A stretch of 64,000 bases of DNA. It comes from Poa pratensis. Taxonomy: Eukaryota > Streptophyta > Magnoliopsida > Poales > Poaceae. Shown one piece after another: positions 1-11,873 of the stretch (positions are counted from its first letter, which is position 1; every line of letters begins with the position of its first letter). The notes beneath the pieces were generated by a model. That model was not told the origin of the DNA. It did not search any database and saw only the letters and a list, made by a program, of their open reading frames with translations. Location of the stretch: NCBI GenBank assembly GCA_947311845.1, contig CAMZMU010000089.1, positions 21,384,438 through 21,448,437 on the forward strand. The letters run 5' to 3'. The position numbers were made by a program, and so were the translations under genes.

Positions 1-704
1 GTTCATCCCGGGATGGGCCGAGCTATTGCATACCTCGGCTGGTCCGAGGTCTCCGCTCTCCATCGACAGACATATCCGCATCTCTGACATTCCCAGCTGG
101 TACCTCGTCTCGTCCAGTACAAGATGCTCTGCCCAGTGATCCCGAAGATCCTGGAGACAGAAGCTAGAAGACAAAGGCAAGGACGGACAGGACACCCAGG
201 CGTGGCTACAGTGGCATGGATGTGACTGTAGTACAACTGATGACACAGGCCACAGTGTTGATTAGACCCCAGTAGTCAAATCAGCTACAGTGACTGTACA
301 GTGACATGCGGGCCACCCTTGTCCCCTGGGCTCTCCCTATATAAGGAGCACCAGGGGGAGAGCTCTCCTCAGCCACCCGCGGGCTCATTTCCCCCCTGGC
401 TCCTTTCTTCCTCTCGTTCTAGCACTAGCTCTTCAGCTCATGGAGATAGACAGATACAGGCTTAGACATACAGCTCGAGGAGCGTTTGTACACACCGTAT
501 ACAGAGGAGAAATACACCAAGTAGGCTAGATGCTGCAGTAGGGGTTTTATCTCCTCACGAGAGCCCCGAAGCAGGGTAAATCCTTGTGTTCGTCTGTTTG
601 TTCGTGTGTGCTTCTTAGCGCGCTATCCCTCTCCCGAATCCTCTAGCATCCATCGGCCCCAACTTAAAACTACCCCTAGGCATCTGTTGTTTCATACGAC
701 GACA
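1..704 (+). mobile_element. 3' part of an LTR (retrotransposon LTR, truncated by window start)
   Basis: The stretch has the layout of an LTR read on the plus strand. There is a TATA box at 338-345, a transcribed leader with pyrimidine-rich segments, a GTAAATCC-type stretch near 580, and a terminal segment that ends ACGACGACA at 704. No primer-binding site follows, so this is either the 3' LTR of an element lying to the left or a solo LTR. There is no coding sequence in it. The boundary at 704 is an inference from the LTR-like end; the left boundary lies outside the window. Confidence 0.5.
338..345 (+). promoter_or_regulatory. TATA box of the left-edge LTR
   Basis: TATATAAG sits in a GC-rich context (CTCCC-TATATAAG-GAGCACC), the usual form of a grass LTR promoter. 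Transcription would start about 30 bases downstream. Function is inferred from sequence and position only. Confidence 0.45.
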
Positions 705-1654
705 AGAGGCGACAGAGTTAAGGAGTGAGGCTTATCTTTAGCAGACCGTAAGACAAGCCATAACGAGCAGGTTCATAAACTAATATAACGCATATGCATA
801 TGATATTAGTCTATATTATTATTTTTATAGGGGTAATAACATATTTGTGGTATCATATAGTACTATACATTTATTAGTACTATATTGTACACACGTCTTG
901 TCTTGGTATCCGTTATACAGTATCACTATCATCTCTCTCATCCTTAGTTACAGCGTCATCTTTTTGCAACAGGCATGGATGATACTATCTATGATACTCA
1001 CATTATGGCTAGTCTAATAACCCGGCCTACAAAATTTCAGACAATATGTAAGTTTGAGCCATTTTGACGAGCCGGGCACCATATATCCGTCAGCCTGTAA
1101 AAGAATTTCAGGTAACCACTGAGTTCTCCCGTAATCTCGTTATATCTTGTGAATTGGGGGTGATTTTGGGTTAGCCGCACCCTCCCCCAATCCCCGCCAC
1201 CACGACCGTCAAGGACGACGAGCTGATGGCGCATGTTTGCACCAAGTCCTTGCGCTCCAAGCGTTGCACTGGAAACGGTGTCGTGTAATGTCCGGCTGCT
1301 CCATGCGTTGAACGTTGACAGAGCGCGGCTCCGGCAGGACGTCCCGCGAGCGGGAGTGGGAGGAGGAGTCGCGCCGCTAGTGCCTACTCCAGCTCTACTC
1401 CTTCGATAGCGGGTAGTGCGGCGGCGGCGGCCCGACATAAGGCCCCGGCGAAGATCCTTGGCCACTTTTGATTAGTTTTATGATTTAATTCGATTTTCAT
1501 TGAAATCTAGCTCTAATTATTTTATGTATAATCTAATGAGCTGCTATCTTTTATGTATAAGTCGTTGTTTGCCTTCATGATCAAAACCAAAATCCAGCGC
1601 GAAGTTTTTTCTAAATTTCCAGTATGAATATAATTTGTTTGTTCTGTAAGATGC
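705..1654. other. Intergenic stretch, no supported gene
   Basis: From 780 to 1020 the DNA is AT-rich with palindromes such as CATATGCATATG, and it ends in a segment (ACATTATGGCTAGTC) that resembles a degraded MITE terminus. From 1150 to 1470 a GC-rich block has a minus-strand reading frame that is open but matches no family I recognise. I do not call a gene here. Confidence 0.3.
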
Positions 1655-1664
1655 AATTACAAAT

Positions 1665-1802
1665 AAGGATGCGAAAATACCCGTTCGTACCACTTTTTTT
1701 CATTTTATACTAGTCTAGTACAAAATCTTAGACAAAATTTTATATTATAGTACTATAAAATGGAGAAAAGGTGGTACAAACGGGTACCGTTTTCACATCC
1801 CT
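1665..1802. mobile_element. Non-autonomous DNA transposon (MITE), 138 bp, with terminal inverted repeats
   Basis: The left end (AAGGATGCGAAAA, then CCCGTTCGTACCAC) pairs with the right end read in reverse (AGGGATGTGAAAA, then CCCGTTTGTACCACC) over about 50 bases with few mismatches. The direct repeat AATTACAAAT stands on both sides, at 1655-1664 and 1803-1812. A duplication of 8 to 10 bases points to a hAT- or Mutator-type element. It has no coding capacity. Confidence 0.75.
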
Positions 1803-1812
1803 AATTACAAAT

Positions 1813-2371
1813 CATAAAGCCATTTTCAACAGTTCTAAGTGTTCATGGGTCAAAAACAGAATCAAATCGCCCGACCGGCGCATGGCGCCATGGCTATGGG
1901 CCAACGGCATGGCCTTTGAGCCTTTCTATCGTCCCGTCGATCACATGCCATGATTGCTTACCCTAAAAAGAAATGCCATGATTGCAAAAGAAAAGAAAAA
2001 ATGGCCCCGGTTTCACGCTTTGGCTTCTCCTTCGTTCTAGTCGTTTCAGGTAGCGACCAAGAGCGTTTTCCTTCCGGATACACGCAAGTTCTTCTGCCCG
2101 GCGTAAGTTCAGACAAAGAATTCGGCAGATGAACTACCGGTGCGTGCTAATTCTTCTCACACACTGGAAACGACGGAAGCTGTCAGCTCGACGTGATTGC
2201 CCAACGACTGTGTCTTATTGGGCTGTACGCGCAACAGATGCCAATTTAGACTTTCGTCTTTCAGGAAACGATGCTCGCCATGCAAACCAGCGGTTCAGTA
2301 GCACCAGATCAGTATTTGGTCCCAATACTGGAGCATTAGTTTGCTCTGCCTGTGTTGCCATGTTGATAATA
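1813..2371. other. Intergenic stretch, no supported gene
   Basis: Several short open frames exist, none with a recognisable domain or a convincing codon pattern. I see no repeat or RNA gene here. Confidence 0.3.
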
Positions 2372-2374
2372 TTA

Positions 2375-3166
2375 GAGCGTCTCTAGCATAGACTGAAAAA
2401 GGCTGAAACTGGAAATTTTCGGCGGCTTTACGGGTAAATTGTTTTCGGGGGCCTGAAAATGCCTAGCGCCGAACCCAATTTATAACGCACGGGGCTGTGG
2501 ATTCAGTCCACATCCGGTGTCTCGCCGCCACATCGACGTCAAATCTACCGATTGTTCCATCACCGACGATGTAAAATCCGCCACCGCCAAGCACAGATCC
2601 GTCACCGCCGTGCCACGATGTGGCCGAAGAGGGATACGTCAGAGCGCGGGAGCAGCTCGGACGCGACATTGACTGGTCGGACCTCTCCAACACGGCGAGG
2701 AAGAGGCACGTCATCTCCGACGTGGCGCGGAAGCGGTCGGCGCTCCGCTACACCAAGTACGGCCAAGCATCGCCGCGACGAGGACATCAACGCCATTCTC
2801 CTCGAGTAGGGCGTCGTCGCCGAGCGCGCCCAAAAGGAGAAGGAGGAAGAGTGGCGCCGCGTCGCCGAGCTCGAGGCAGACATGTATGTCAACCTCGTCT
2901 CTGACGAGGAGTGAGCAGCGTGGAGTCGCCCCTCCGGCGCCGCCGCACTAGTTAGGGTTAGGGTTAGGGTGGCGATGACCAAGCTAGGGCTAGGGAGTGC
3001 TCCGGTGATGTAGTTTGGGTTGAATTTGCATCGAAATGAAAAAAATATTTAAATTTATAGTTTCATATTCAGTTTCTGTTCTGCGCTGTGAAAATAGGAA
3101 CTGAAAACAACGCAAAACCTGAACTGAAAACCTCCGCGCTTTACGGTTTCTCCGCTAGAGATGCTC
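2375..3166. mobile_element. PIF/Harbinger-like non-autonomous element, 792 bp
   Basis: The left end GAGCGTCTCTAGC and the right end GCTAGAGATGCTC are inverted copies differing at one base. The flanking trinucleotide TTA is duplicated at 2372-2374 and 3167-3169. Both traits are those of PIF/Harbinger elements. The interior between about 2600 and 2910 is GC-rich and coding-like on the plus strand (ends VNLVSDEE before a stop near 2913) but has no transposase motif, so it is probably captured or relic sequence. A run of GTTAGGG units lies at about 2953. Confidence 0.75.
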
Positions 3167-3169
3167 TTA

Positions 3170-5260
3170 GGCATGATCTTTAACCAGAACGCGCGTCTGA
3201 ACCGGTTGTTATGCAAGTGCACCGTGGGATCTAATCAGAAGATGATTGTCTGCAGTACTAAGCTGTGGTGTAAACACAATACTAAGCAGCTTAATTAAGA
3301 GGCCTTGTGTTTTTTCTAACGCCACTCACAAGCGGTAACATGAACAGTCTTCCAACCATCTATACGCGAAATAAGAGTTTTTTCGTCAGTCTCTGGGCCA
3401 CGCATGGAAGTCTTCCAACCATTGACGCCGGGATGCCAAAGAACCTAATTAAAGTTGGCGATCTGCTCCCTTTTATGATGTTGGGAATCGCCATTAAAAG
3501 ATCAGCAGCTTGATTGGGCTTCAGTAAACCTACTTCCTACAATGGCGGCAGATTGTTTTATGGTCACCTTCTTTTCGAGCCGTAGGGTGATCCTTAAATG
3601 TAAAGATAAAAGCGTGATTTTGTTAGGAACACGTCACAAAAGAGAAGTACTACAAGCGAGTGGTAGTATGGAGTACATTTTTACGAGCACTTAGGGCCTT
3701 TTAGATTGAAGGATTTTCAAAAAAAAAATTTGGAGGATTACAATCCATAGGAATTTTCCATATGGAATGCTTTTAGATTATAGGATTGAGCCCACCAAAT
3801 TTTTAAGAAATCCATTCCTATGGCCCTATTCCAAGGAATCTCAACGTTAACTCAAACCTCATTTTATTTCCTTTGCAAAGTCGTCCAATGCACTCACACT
3901 CTATGTCTCTACTCTCTCTCCTTATTCCTGCAAATTTTCTGTGTTTGTTTCCTGTGCACCATCCAAAGGCATTCTTTACAAAATTCTTTTGCAATCATGT
4001 ATGAATTGAGTGCATGACATTTCAATCTTTTTTTTTCCTATTCGTACACCGTTAAGCGGTAGATTGCACATCTATGTGTGCTCCCCATTCACAGCTTGGA
4101 GCGTAGGTGAACTCCTGCTCGATGTTGGTACACATGTTAGGCCTCCACCGATATAGGATTTTGGAAGAAAAGCATAGGGTCTTTTGATGTGGAAAGAGTA
4201 TTTGACTTCCGGGTTTCAGTGCTCCTGCTATTAAAAAAATGAAAATTATATTCACAAGTTTCAAAAAATTCTATAAAAAACCATGATGTAGTCAATGGTG
4301 TATCTCACGAACGTGTAAAATATCGAAATGCATGAGCCAAAAATCACCACTCCTTTGGATGGTTTCCTTGCAGTCGGAAGAACAAGAGACAGAGAGAATG
4401 GGCCGGGCCGACTGATTTGCAGGGACCAGCGCTTATTTCTCAGTGGATATGGGGCCAACACGGGTTCTGATTGCATTTTGGCCGGACACAATTTACAGAT
4501 ACAGATACAGCTTTACTATTAGTTCTTTTTCTCAGCTCAAAACGTGATAGCTGGAAATCATGAAGATCTCCTGCTTGGTTGCAGGTCTGGTCAGAATTCA
4601 GAAACTTTGGGCATGGTAAAATTGTTGATGTTGTGATGGATAAAAAGTATTGTTGTTTGGGCATCAGAAGCAAGAACACACATAATGCCGCAGCTTCCAC
4701 GATGGTGGCATGCTATCATTTACTCGACCAATAGAGCTACATTGCAACGATCACATCACTAATCTTGCACCGCCACGAATCAATTGAGACGAACAATTAG
4801 CATTTTACAGTGACAAGCTTACGATGCAACCTCAGTATCTAGGTTAAATAACACTAGATATCACATATCCGTGCTGAGAGCTAGAGAGTGCAGACTTGCC
4901 TTGGGAACATTTCGTTGTTAAAATTCCATTTTTCTCGGTGTGCCAAGGACGCAAAGCCAGTCTAGATACCGTGCATAGCTAGCCAGGTGGGTAGACCACT
5001 ATTTCCCATATATCTAATTCAACGATAATTAATATGGATCAAAGAGAATACTAATGATTTCGTTAAATAATTCGAATGGATTTAGTTGCAGTGCTACTCC
5101 AAGCGTCACGCACATAGTAAAGTGTTGGTACGTTCAGAACATTGCAAAAAAAAAATACAACGATGGTCAGTGAGGTGAGATCAGCAGCCGCGATGCAAGC
5201 CCTACATAGCGGCCTTGGAGGAGCTAAGGCACGTGAATATATGGCTCATTAGGGGCCCTA
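3170..5260. other. Intergenic stretch, no supported gene
   Basis: Between about 3690 and 3840 there is a degraded fragment of the AT-rich repeat family (TTTTAGATT..GGATT motifs) that also occurs near 18.4 and 20.8 kb. The rest holds only short frames without recognisable products. No RNA gene was seen. Confidence 0.3.
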
Positions 5261-5772
5261 TTCGGTCTTGCCGCCTGAAGCGTGTAGGTGATGGGCCGGC
5301 CCATCGGACGTTTTTTTCTTGTTTCTTCTCTTTTCATTTTCTTTTTTTTCATTTTCTATTTCCCCTTTTCTTACATTTTTATGATTCGAAAAATGTTCAG
5401 ATTTCAAAAATGTTCAGATTCAAAAAAAATCAAACTCAAAAAAGTTCAGATTCAAAAAATTGTTCAGATTCGAAAAATGTTCAAAGTCAAAAAATGTGCA
5501 GATTCAAATAATGTTCAGATTAAAAAATTATTCGAACTCAAAAAAATTTAAGATTCAAAAAATGTTCAGATTAAAAAATGTTCATATTCAAAAATTATTC
5601 AAACTCAAAAAAGTGTTTAAATTTCAATAATGTTCAAATCTTAAAAACATTTCTATAATTTGTTTAAAAACAAAGTTAAGAAAAACACAAAGTGGGAAAA
5701 AACGTTGTGCTTTTCTGTTGGGTCGCTCCAAAGTGACCCATGAAGTGACTGACTTCAGGCGGCCGAGGCGAA
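5261..5772. mobile_element. Candidate MITE with a low-complexity core of TTCAGATTC units
   Basis: The left end (5261-5280, TTCGGTCTTGCCGCCTGAAG) and the right end read in reverse (5753-5772) agree at 15 of 20 bases, including a shared GCCGCCTGAAG. The interior from 5380 to 5650 is a degenerate array of about 17-base units built on ATTCAAAAAATGTTCAG. No clear target duplication was found, so the class is uncertain. The lysine/serine-rich frames across it are products of the repeat, not genes. Confidence 0.4.
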
Positions 5773-6319
5773 TACCTCCCCCTGCGGGCACGATATAGCT
5801 CCTCCCCGTGCATGTCGTTGACGACCAACTTGTGCATGGCGGTAGAACCCATTCATACAGAGCCACAGAGGGTTTGGGTATGTAACCTAATTGGGCTCTG
5901 TGGCCCTCATCTTAAACCCATTAACCTAGCTCTTGGATGGGAAAGACAAAAAAAATCAAACCGGCAAATAATATATATTAGGATTTCTTCATGTATGTGC
6001 AAATCCTTGGGGGGGGGGGGGGGGGGGGAGGGGGCGGTGGCCCCCATGAACTGCACGAAGCTCCACACCTTCTCGTGGTAGACGTCCAACCACACATTCT
6101 CTTTCTCCGCCGCAACGACATCGCCGGTGGGGCACGCCGAGGAGGTCTTCTTCACCTTTAGGACATCGCCGACGGGGCGCACAGAGGAGGCCGTCTTCGC
6201 TGCAACGACGTACTGTCTGCCTGCACCTTTTCATGGTAGACATCCACCTGCACCTTCTCGTTCACCGCGGGGCGTGCGGAGGAGGTTTCGTGCATCAGGA
6301 TGAAACATCTATCGATGGG
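5773..6319. other. Intergenic stretch with a 20-base poly-G run
   Basis: Positions 6009-6028 are twenty consecutive G residues followed by A and five more G. The neighbouring 6040-6330 block is GC-rich and open on the minus strand, with a repeated VDVYHEKV-like phrase. I do not recognise it, and the frames change, so it looks like a gene relic rather than a gene. Confidence 0.35.
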
Positions 6320-6810
6320 CGGGGCTAGGGTTGGAATTCGAGCCGATCCATCTCGGCTTGATTCGTTCAAACTCGTTAAATAAACGAGTTAATTATCTCA
6401 GCTCGGCTCGTCGATAGAACGAGTTCAAATCTGATACTCGGCTCGACGCGTAAACTCGCGAGTAGCATGTTTAACTCATTTAAGTTTTTGAACAAGCGCA
6501 TGTGATAAAAACTAGTAATTCTCCTAATAATTTTTGAACTAGAACAATGATAGTCCTTCTACATTTCCACATCTTAATCATAGGGTAGATTAATGTTGAA
6601 AGATACCGGTTATACCCCATTATCGGTAAAAAAAATATTGATATACGTGGAAAATTTTACAATTTGTATTTGAGCGAGTTTAACAAGCTGCGTAACTCGG
6701 CTCATTTAGTTTGGTCAACAAACTAGATTAAATCCAAAACTCGGCTTGACTCGTTAACACCGAGTTCGATTCAAATTAAGTCACAAACTACTCGTTTGAG
6801 CTTTAAATTT
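6320..6810. mobile_element. Possible hAT-like transposon relic rich in CGAGTT/CTCGGCT motifs
   Basis: The segment opens with a TAGGGTTGGAATTCGAGCC-like end and is filled with ACTCG, GAGTT and CTCGGCT words in both orientations. This composition is typical of plant hAT MITEs whose ends read TAGGGTTG...CAACCCTA. The matching right end is not intact and no target duplication was found. Confidence 0.3.
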
Positions 6811-8040
6811 TCATTTCAGCCTTAGACGGGGCGCATCGTCTAAGGGCCCTGACACCTGCGCTAGCGATGATAAGGCGTGGAGCAGATTCTGGACACGACC
6901 AGGTATGAGCAACAATAACAACGTGACGCACACACAAATTGACCCCGTGCACCGTATGTCAAGAATTGGACTCTGAAAACGGAGCTGCCGGAAATTGATC
7001 CGGAACCGCATGCTTTCTAATATCGGAGTTCAACGTCAGTTTTATCCCGGCGATGCGTCAACGACATCATTTCTCCATGTCACCCGAAATGTCGTGTGGA
7101 TGAAAATTTGTCTTGAAGTTGGTGAAGTTTACGGTCAGGCATTAAGTACGAAAAGGTGACGGAGTAAGAACAGGTGACGAGCTGTAGTCAGTGAAGTTTA
7201 CGGTCAGTCACCAGTCTCCCGTAACTTCAGAGGCTAACGAGGCGAGGTCCCTCGACCGGCAGGCCGCCGCAAGGGCGCACGACGGCGACGCCCCATCGAC
7301 CATCGAAACACGCCGGGGACAAGCACAGGTGGCACCTCCAGTCTCAGATAAAACACGCCCTCGCACCGGCACCACGTCCGATTCACTGAATTTTGGTTCG
7401 TCGGCATGGCACGATCTTTTCCATACAGAAACATTTCACGGCCCCGCGCTATGAAACTCCCAGTTTGTCCCGGTTCTTGCCGGGTCCCTGCATGATTGGG
7501 AGCTTGGAGCGCAGCTGTGCAGTAGTTCACACGAGCTAACTTACAGGTTACAACAGTGCAGAGGATGCCAAGAATTAGTTTGCATTCTTGTTTTTGTATG
7601 TTAGGGTTGGTGTGTGCTAGATTCCATCCCTGATCTCATTTTGGTGCTATCTGCTATGCTTGCTAGATATTGCACCCTGCTGGGTAGGTCGTTTGGAAGC
7701 CGTCGATTTCATACACAATCACTCAACTTCAGTAGGAATAGTGGACATCACATATGTTAAACAACAGAGCTTAGGGGAGTAGTATTTCACAGGTGGTGCA
7801 TATTTTTCCTACAAAACCTCTCAACTAGTATAATCAAATTGTAGTATAGCCCACATTTTTCCAAATGACGCCAAACTAAAATGGTGACCGATTTGCCGGT
7901 TTTCCTCTAAAGTGAAAAACGGTGACGCCGAACGTGGGACTATATTATGATGTGTACGCCCGGCCCCGGGTGCACCTCCTGGCCTACCACATCTCATCGT
8001 AATTTTCTAGTCCAACACTAACCTACAGCTTTGGAGAAAT
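6811..8040. other. Intergenic stretch, no supported gene
   Basis: A 17-base direct repeat (GTGAAGTTTACGGTCAG) occurs at about 7122 and 7190. Open frames of 60 to 100 codons on both strands around 7190-7530 have no recognisable domain. The last 150 bases may be the promoter of the small ORF that follows. Confidence 0.3.
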
Positions 8041-8051
8041 GTCGCTGCATA

Positions 8052-8059
8052 TATATAAA
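8052..8059 (+). promoter_or_regulatory. TATA box upstream of the small ORF at 8137
   Basis: TATATAAA lies 85 bases upstream of the ATG at 8137. Transcription starting about 30 bases downstream would give a leader of about 50 bases, normal for a plant gene. Confidence 0.4.
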
Positions 8060-8136
8060 GAAAGCAATGCGGTTTGGTTAGTTCAGCATACCCAAATTGG
8101 TACAACATCACAGCAGGCAGCAGCAAGAAAGAATCA

Positions 8137-8502
8137 ATGTTGATCCACCGTACGAGCTGCAGCAAGGCCAGCCGGCGAGGACGCCGGCGCGTGCGCGGTG
8201 GCGGTATGCAGCTGGGCTTGCTGCTCCGGCTGCGAATGTGGCTGTCCGGCCTCGTCGGCCTGATCGCCAGGAGCGTGGAAGAGCTCCGGTGCTGCCGCGC
8301 CCGCGCCAGGAGCAGCTGCTCAACGCCGAGAGTGCGCATTCCAGCGATGTCCCGAGGCGCTCAGTGCCGCCGCCGTCCAGCGTCGGCAGAAAGGAATCAG
8401 AGCTCCTTCTACGCCGAGGCCATCGCCGACTGCCTCGAGTTCATCAAGACTAGATCGTCCCACCTGCCTGCGAAACATGATAAGATCGTCAGTTTGAGTT
8501 AG
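8137..8502 (+). CDS. Candidate small basic protein, 121 aa, unknown function
   Basis: The frame opens with ATG at 8137 and is also open upstream, but without an earlier ATG. Its product is arginine- and serine-rich. A hydrophobic stretch near residues 23-42 (MQLGLLLRLRMWLSGLVGLI) is followed by RSVEELRCC, and the C-terminal part reads SSFYAEAIADCLEFIKTRS, which looks like a conserved amphipathic motif of small plant proteins. I do not recognise the family with certainty. In favour of a real gene are the TATA box 85 bases upstream, the high GC of the frame compared with its AT-rich flanks, and the ordered C-terminal motif. Against it is a competing open frame on the same strand. A start at the internal ATG at 8203 is also possible. 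No function is proposed. Confidence 0.4.
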   Translation: MLIHRTSCSKASRRGRRRVRGGGMQLGLLLRLRMWLSGLVGLIARSVEELRCCRARARSSCSTPRVRIPAMSRGAQCRRRPASAERNQSSFYAEAIADCLEFIKTRSSHLPAKHDKIVSLS

Positions 8503-8574
8503 TTTTAGCAGTACAGTCTTCCTTTATGGCGAACTAAATCTAATCGGCGTTATCCCTTCGTCTCGCTACAGTGC

Positions 8575-9599
8575 ACAGGCGACTCCAGAGGCGAAAAGGG
8601 AGCGTCGTCCCCGATCCACTTCCGCCGGCGGCGAGGGCGTGGATCCTGGCCTCCTCCGCTCGCTCCGGCGGCGTGAGGAGGTCGGGATCTTGTCCCTCGG
8701 CGTTCGGTCTGTAGATAGGGTAGTATTAGGTCCCTGGCGCACTGGATTGGAGAGGATTTTGGTGTCGTCGTGGGGGAATAAGTCCGCCGCTCCTCCTCTC
8801 CCTGGCCGGCGACGGGGGTGAGCGGCGTTGTGTCCTCCCAGATCCTTGGCTCTGGTGAGTTTTGGTACTCGAAGATCGGCCGTCGTGGCGGAGGCGATGG
8901 GCGTCTTCTGGAGTTTTGGTCCTTTGCCCTCTTCTTCGTCTTCGTGTGTTTCTTCCTGGCCACACGGAGGAGGTGCTGGAGGAGCTGTGGCGGTGCGGGG
9001 TGCTGGTGCTTCGGGCTAGCGGCCGTCGTCGCCTGTACAGGAGAAGATGCTCGGGGATTCTGGTGGTCTCTGCTGGATTTTGGTACGGCGCTCGGGTCTC
9101 TTCTGCCGTCCGTGGTGGTTTGGGGAGGAGCTACTCTGGCGGCGTGCTCGGCTTCGTCCTGGTATGTGCTTCCTACTTCTCTGGCCGGCAGAGGTTGCGA
9201 GGGGAGAAGATGGGTGCAAGTTGGACTACTGGTGGGGACTCCGGCGAGACGCGGTGGTGCTCAGTGCAGGGTTCGATGGAAGAGGGGTGGCTGCGGGGAG
9301 GAGGCGCCATGGCCGTGCGCGTTCAGTGTTCTTCAGCTCCGTCGCTTGCGGCGGACGGCACATGCGGTTGTCTACATGAGTGGGGTGTTCCCCTTCCCGG
9401 GGTTCGCGGCGGCCTGGCGCCTTCTTCTCCGGCGACGTTCGGCGATGGAGGTCTGGCTCAGGCGACGCGGAGGTTCAGCGGCGATCCCTGAAGCTGCTGT
9501 TGTGCTGGGTGGCGGTGTTTCGTACTGCTGTGTATTTCTGTTCTTCTTTTGTATTCTTGTTTGAATACGCAGCTGTAATCCCTTTCAAAAAAAAAAAAA
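8575..9599 (+). mobile_element. Candidate non-autonomous non-LTR retroelement ending in poly(A)
   Basis: A GC-rich block of about 1 kb ends with a less GC-rich tail (TTGTATTCTTGTTTGAATACGC) and a run of 12 to 13 A at about 9586-9598. This is the structure of a processed or LINE-derived non-autonomous retroelement on the plus strand. The long frames through it (8818-9564 and others) overlap in all phases and have no domain, as expected of GC-rich non-coding DNA. I could not find a target duplication, so the left boundary is approximate. Confidence 0.35.
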
Positions 9600-9611
9600 T
9601 CTGCACCTTTA

Positions 9612-9830
9612 ATTGATTTTTTTTTCAGATGTGACTTTATTAGTGTTTTCTAAGTGTTCTATATCTGTTAGGGTTATCTGCATTAGAAAGAAGTATAATG
9701 TTGTTAGCACTTCTCTTATAATTGATTTTGTTTTTCAGATGTGACTTTATTAGTCTTTTCTAAGTGTTCTATATCTATTAGGGTTATCTGCATTAGAAAG
9801 AAGTATAATGTTGTTAGCACTTCTCTTATA
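9612..9830. repeat. Tandem duplication, two units of 109-110 bp
   Basis: Unit one (9612-9720) and unit two (9721-9830) both run from ATTGATTTT through TTTCAGATGTGACTTTATTAG to TTAGCACTTCTCTTATA, with a handful of differences. No coding function is visible. Confidence 0.85.
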
Positions 9831-10749
9831 GTATTTTATTTTTGAATGGAACTAATTGGATATATATTTCATACGTCAAGGTTAATCAAGTATATATGAC
9901 TTGGTCCAAAAAAAAAGGTGTCAGTGTGCCAATCATCAATATTTTTTGGCGTGTTTATAAACAACGGGAGCATACAAAACGTGAAGAAATTGATTAGGTG
10001 ACACTATATATAATACTTGTGGCACTTGCTCTCGAAAATTGCCATTAGCTCCCGAGCTCCCAAGAGCTTTAAAAAAACCACCTTTTCAAATCTCAAATAA
10101 TTTTGAAAAAACAAACAAGTACATCTACACACCTAGTATGCACGACAAAGTTTCATCCAAATATTTTATCATTCGTTATCTACAAAAAAACACAAATGTG
10201 GGACAAAAATGCTTTTTTTTTCATCCTTTTAGAGCCACGGATTTTTCATTTTTATGTAACTCAAAATACAACGTATATTTTAGAGAAACTGTATAGATAT
10301 GTAGGTCTTTTCGATATCTATCAATGTACCAAAAATCAGATTTTTATTCTGAAACCTCTAAATATCTTGGAGCCTAGGATCCAAAACAACGCAATTACAA
10401 ATGGAATGTGTGTTCTTAGAAACACCATGTACTTCACGCGCACACTTACACATGACAATACTTGCATCACGGAGTTTCAAAATTAGCACAATCACCACAT
10501 ATGTTTTGCTATCGGCAGAAATTTTGTCTTCCAAAGAACCAATAATCTGTTCCAACGAGGCACACATGGTAATAGGTTCAACCCAGTTTCCATGTGTGTG
10601 AATGATCCGAACTCTAAAGCTTGTCATGTCACAACAGGTGGTAGTCCATATACAAAAAAAATCTTGGTTCTACTTCCACCACCTTATAGCAGGACGGCTC
10701 CGACGGGGAGGGATAGGGCATGGAGAGTCGATTATAACCTTATGTGTAT

Positions 10750-10911
10750 TACTCCCCCGTTTCTAAATATAAGATGTTTTAGCTTTTTTCCAGATTCACA
10801 TGTATCTACATATCGAGACATGTTTTAGTGTGTAAGTTCACTCACTTCAGTTTGCATCTAGTCAGCATGTGAAATACCTAAAATATCTTATATTTAGGAA
10901 CGGAGGAAGTA
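10750..10911. mobile_element. Stowaway (Tc1/mariner) MITE, copy in first duplicate
   Basis: The ends TACTCCCCCGTTTCTAAATA and, in reverse, TACTTCCTCCGTTCCTAAATA are the standard grass Stowaway terminus, with TA at each outer edge. Length is 162 bp and it is non-coding. Confidence 0.9.
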
Positions 10912-11711
10912 TTTGCTTGAACTTGTGAACATCCTAATTCATGTTTAGTGGTTCTAGGATTTAACGGTTTCTGATATCAATCTGGTGAATATTTCTTAAA
11001 TTTCAAAGAAAATAAGTTACACTACTATTTAGAAAAATATATTTTAGATGATTTTGAATTTGTTTTAGGGAAGTCACCGTAGTAGTTAGAATGTCTTTGA
11101 ATCATGTTATGGCCGAGCTATGAGCTATTTTCCGGATGAAAAGATGGGCCGGCCCAACCTGTTCTATTTCGAGTTAGCTGCTTTGGCACCGTAGAGCCAC
11201 GGATTTTTCATTTTTATGTAACTCAAAATACAACGTATATTTTAGAGAAACTGTATAGATATGTAGGTCTTTTCGATATCTATCAATGTACCAAAAATCA
11301 GATTTTTATTCTGAAACCTCTAAATATCTTGGAGCCTAGGATCCAAAACAACGCAATTACAAATGGAATGTGTGTTCTTAGAAACACCATGTACTTCACG
11401 CGCACACTTACACATGACAATACTTGCATCACGGAGTTTCAAAATTAGCACAATCACCACATATGTTTTGCTATCGGCAGAAATTTTGTCTTCCAAAGAA
11501 CCAATAATCTGTTCCAACGAGGCACACATGGTAATAGGTTCAACCCAGTTTCCATGTGTGTGAATGATCCGAACTCTAAAGCTTGTCATGTCACAACAGG
11601 TGGTAGTCCATATACAAAAAAAATCTTGGTTCTACTTCCACCACCTTATAGCAGGACGGCTCCGACGGGGAGGGATAGGGCATGGAGAGTCGATTATAAC
11701 CTTATGTGTAT

Positions 11712-11873
11712 TACTCCCCCGTTTCTAAATATAAGATGTTTTAGCTTTTTTCCAGATTCACATGTATCTACATATCGAGACATGTTTTAGTGTGTAAGTT
11801 CACTCACTTCAGTTTGCATCTAGTCAGCATGTGAAATACCTAAAATATCTTATATTTAGGAACGGAGGAAGTA
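11712..11873. mobile_element. Stowaway (Tc1/mariner) MITE, copy in second duplicate
   Basis: This has the same sequence as the MITE at 10750-10911, displaced by exactly 962 bases. It was therefore copied by the segmental duplication rather than by a second transposition. Confidence 0.9.

Noticed and set aside
2950..2972. Interstitial telomere repeat
   Set aside because: Only about three GTTAGGG units; the plant repeat is TTTAGGG and the run is inside a Harbinger element.
5215..5551. Lys/Ser-rich small proteins
   Set aside because: They translate a low-complexity TTCAGATTC array.
8818..9564. A 248-codon plus-strand gene
   Set aside because: All three phases are open in this GC-rich block, there is no domain, and it ends in a poly(A) tail like a retroelement.
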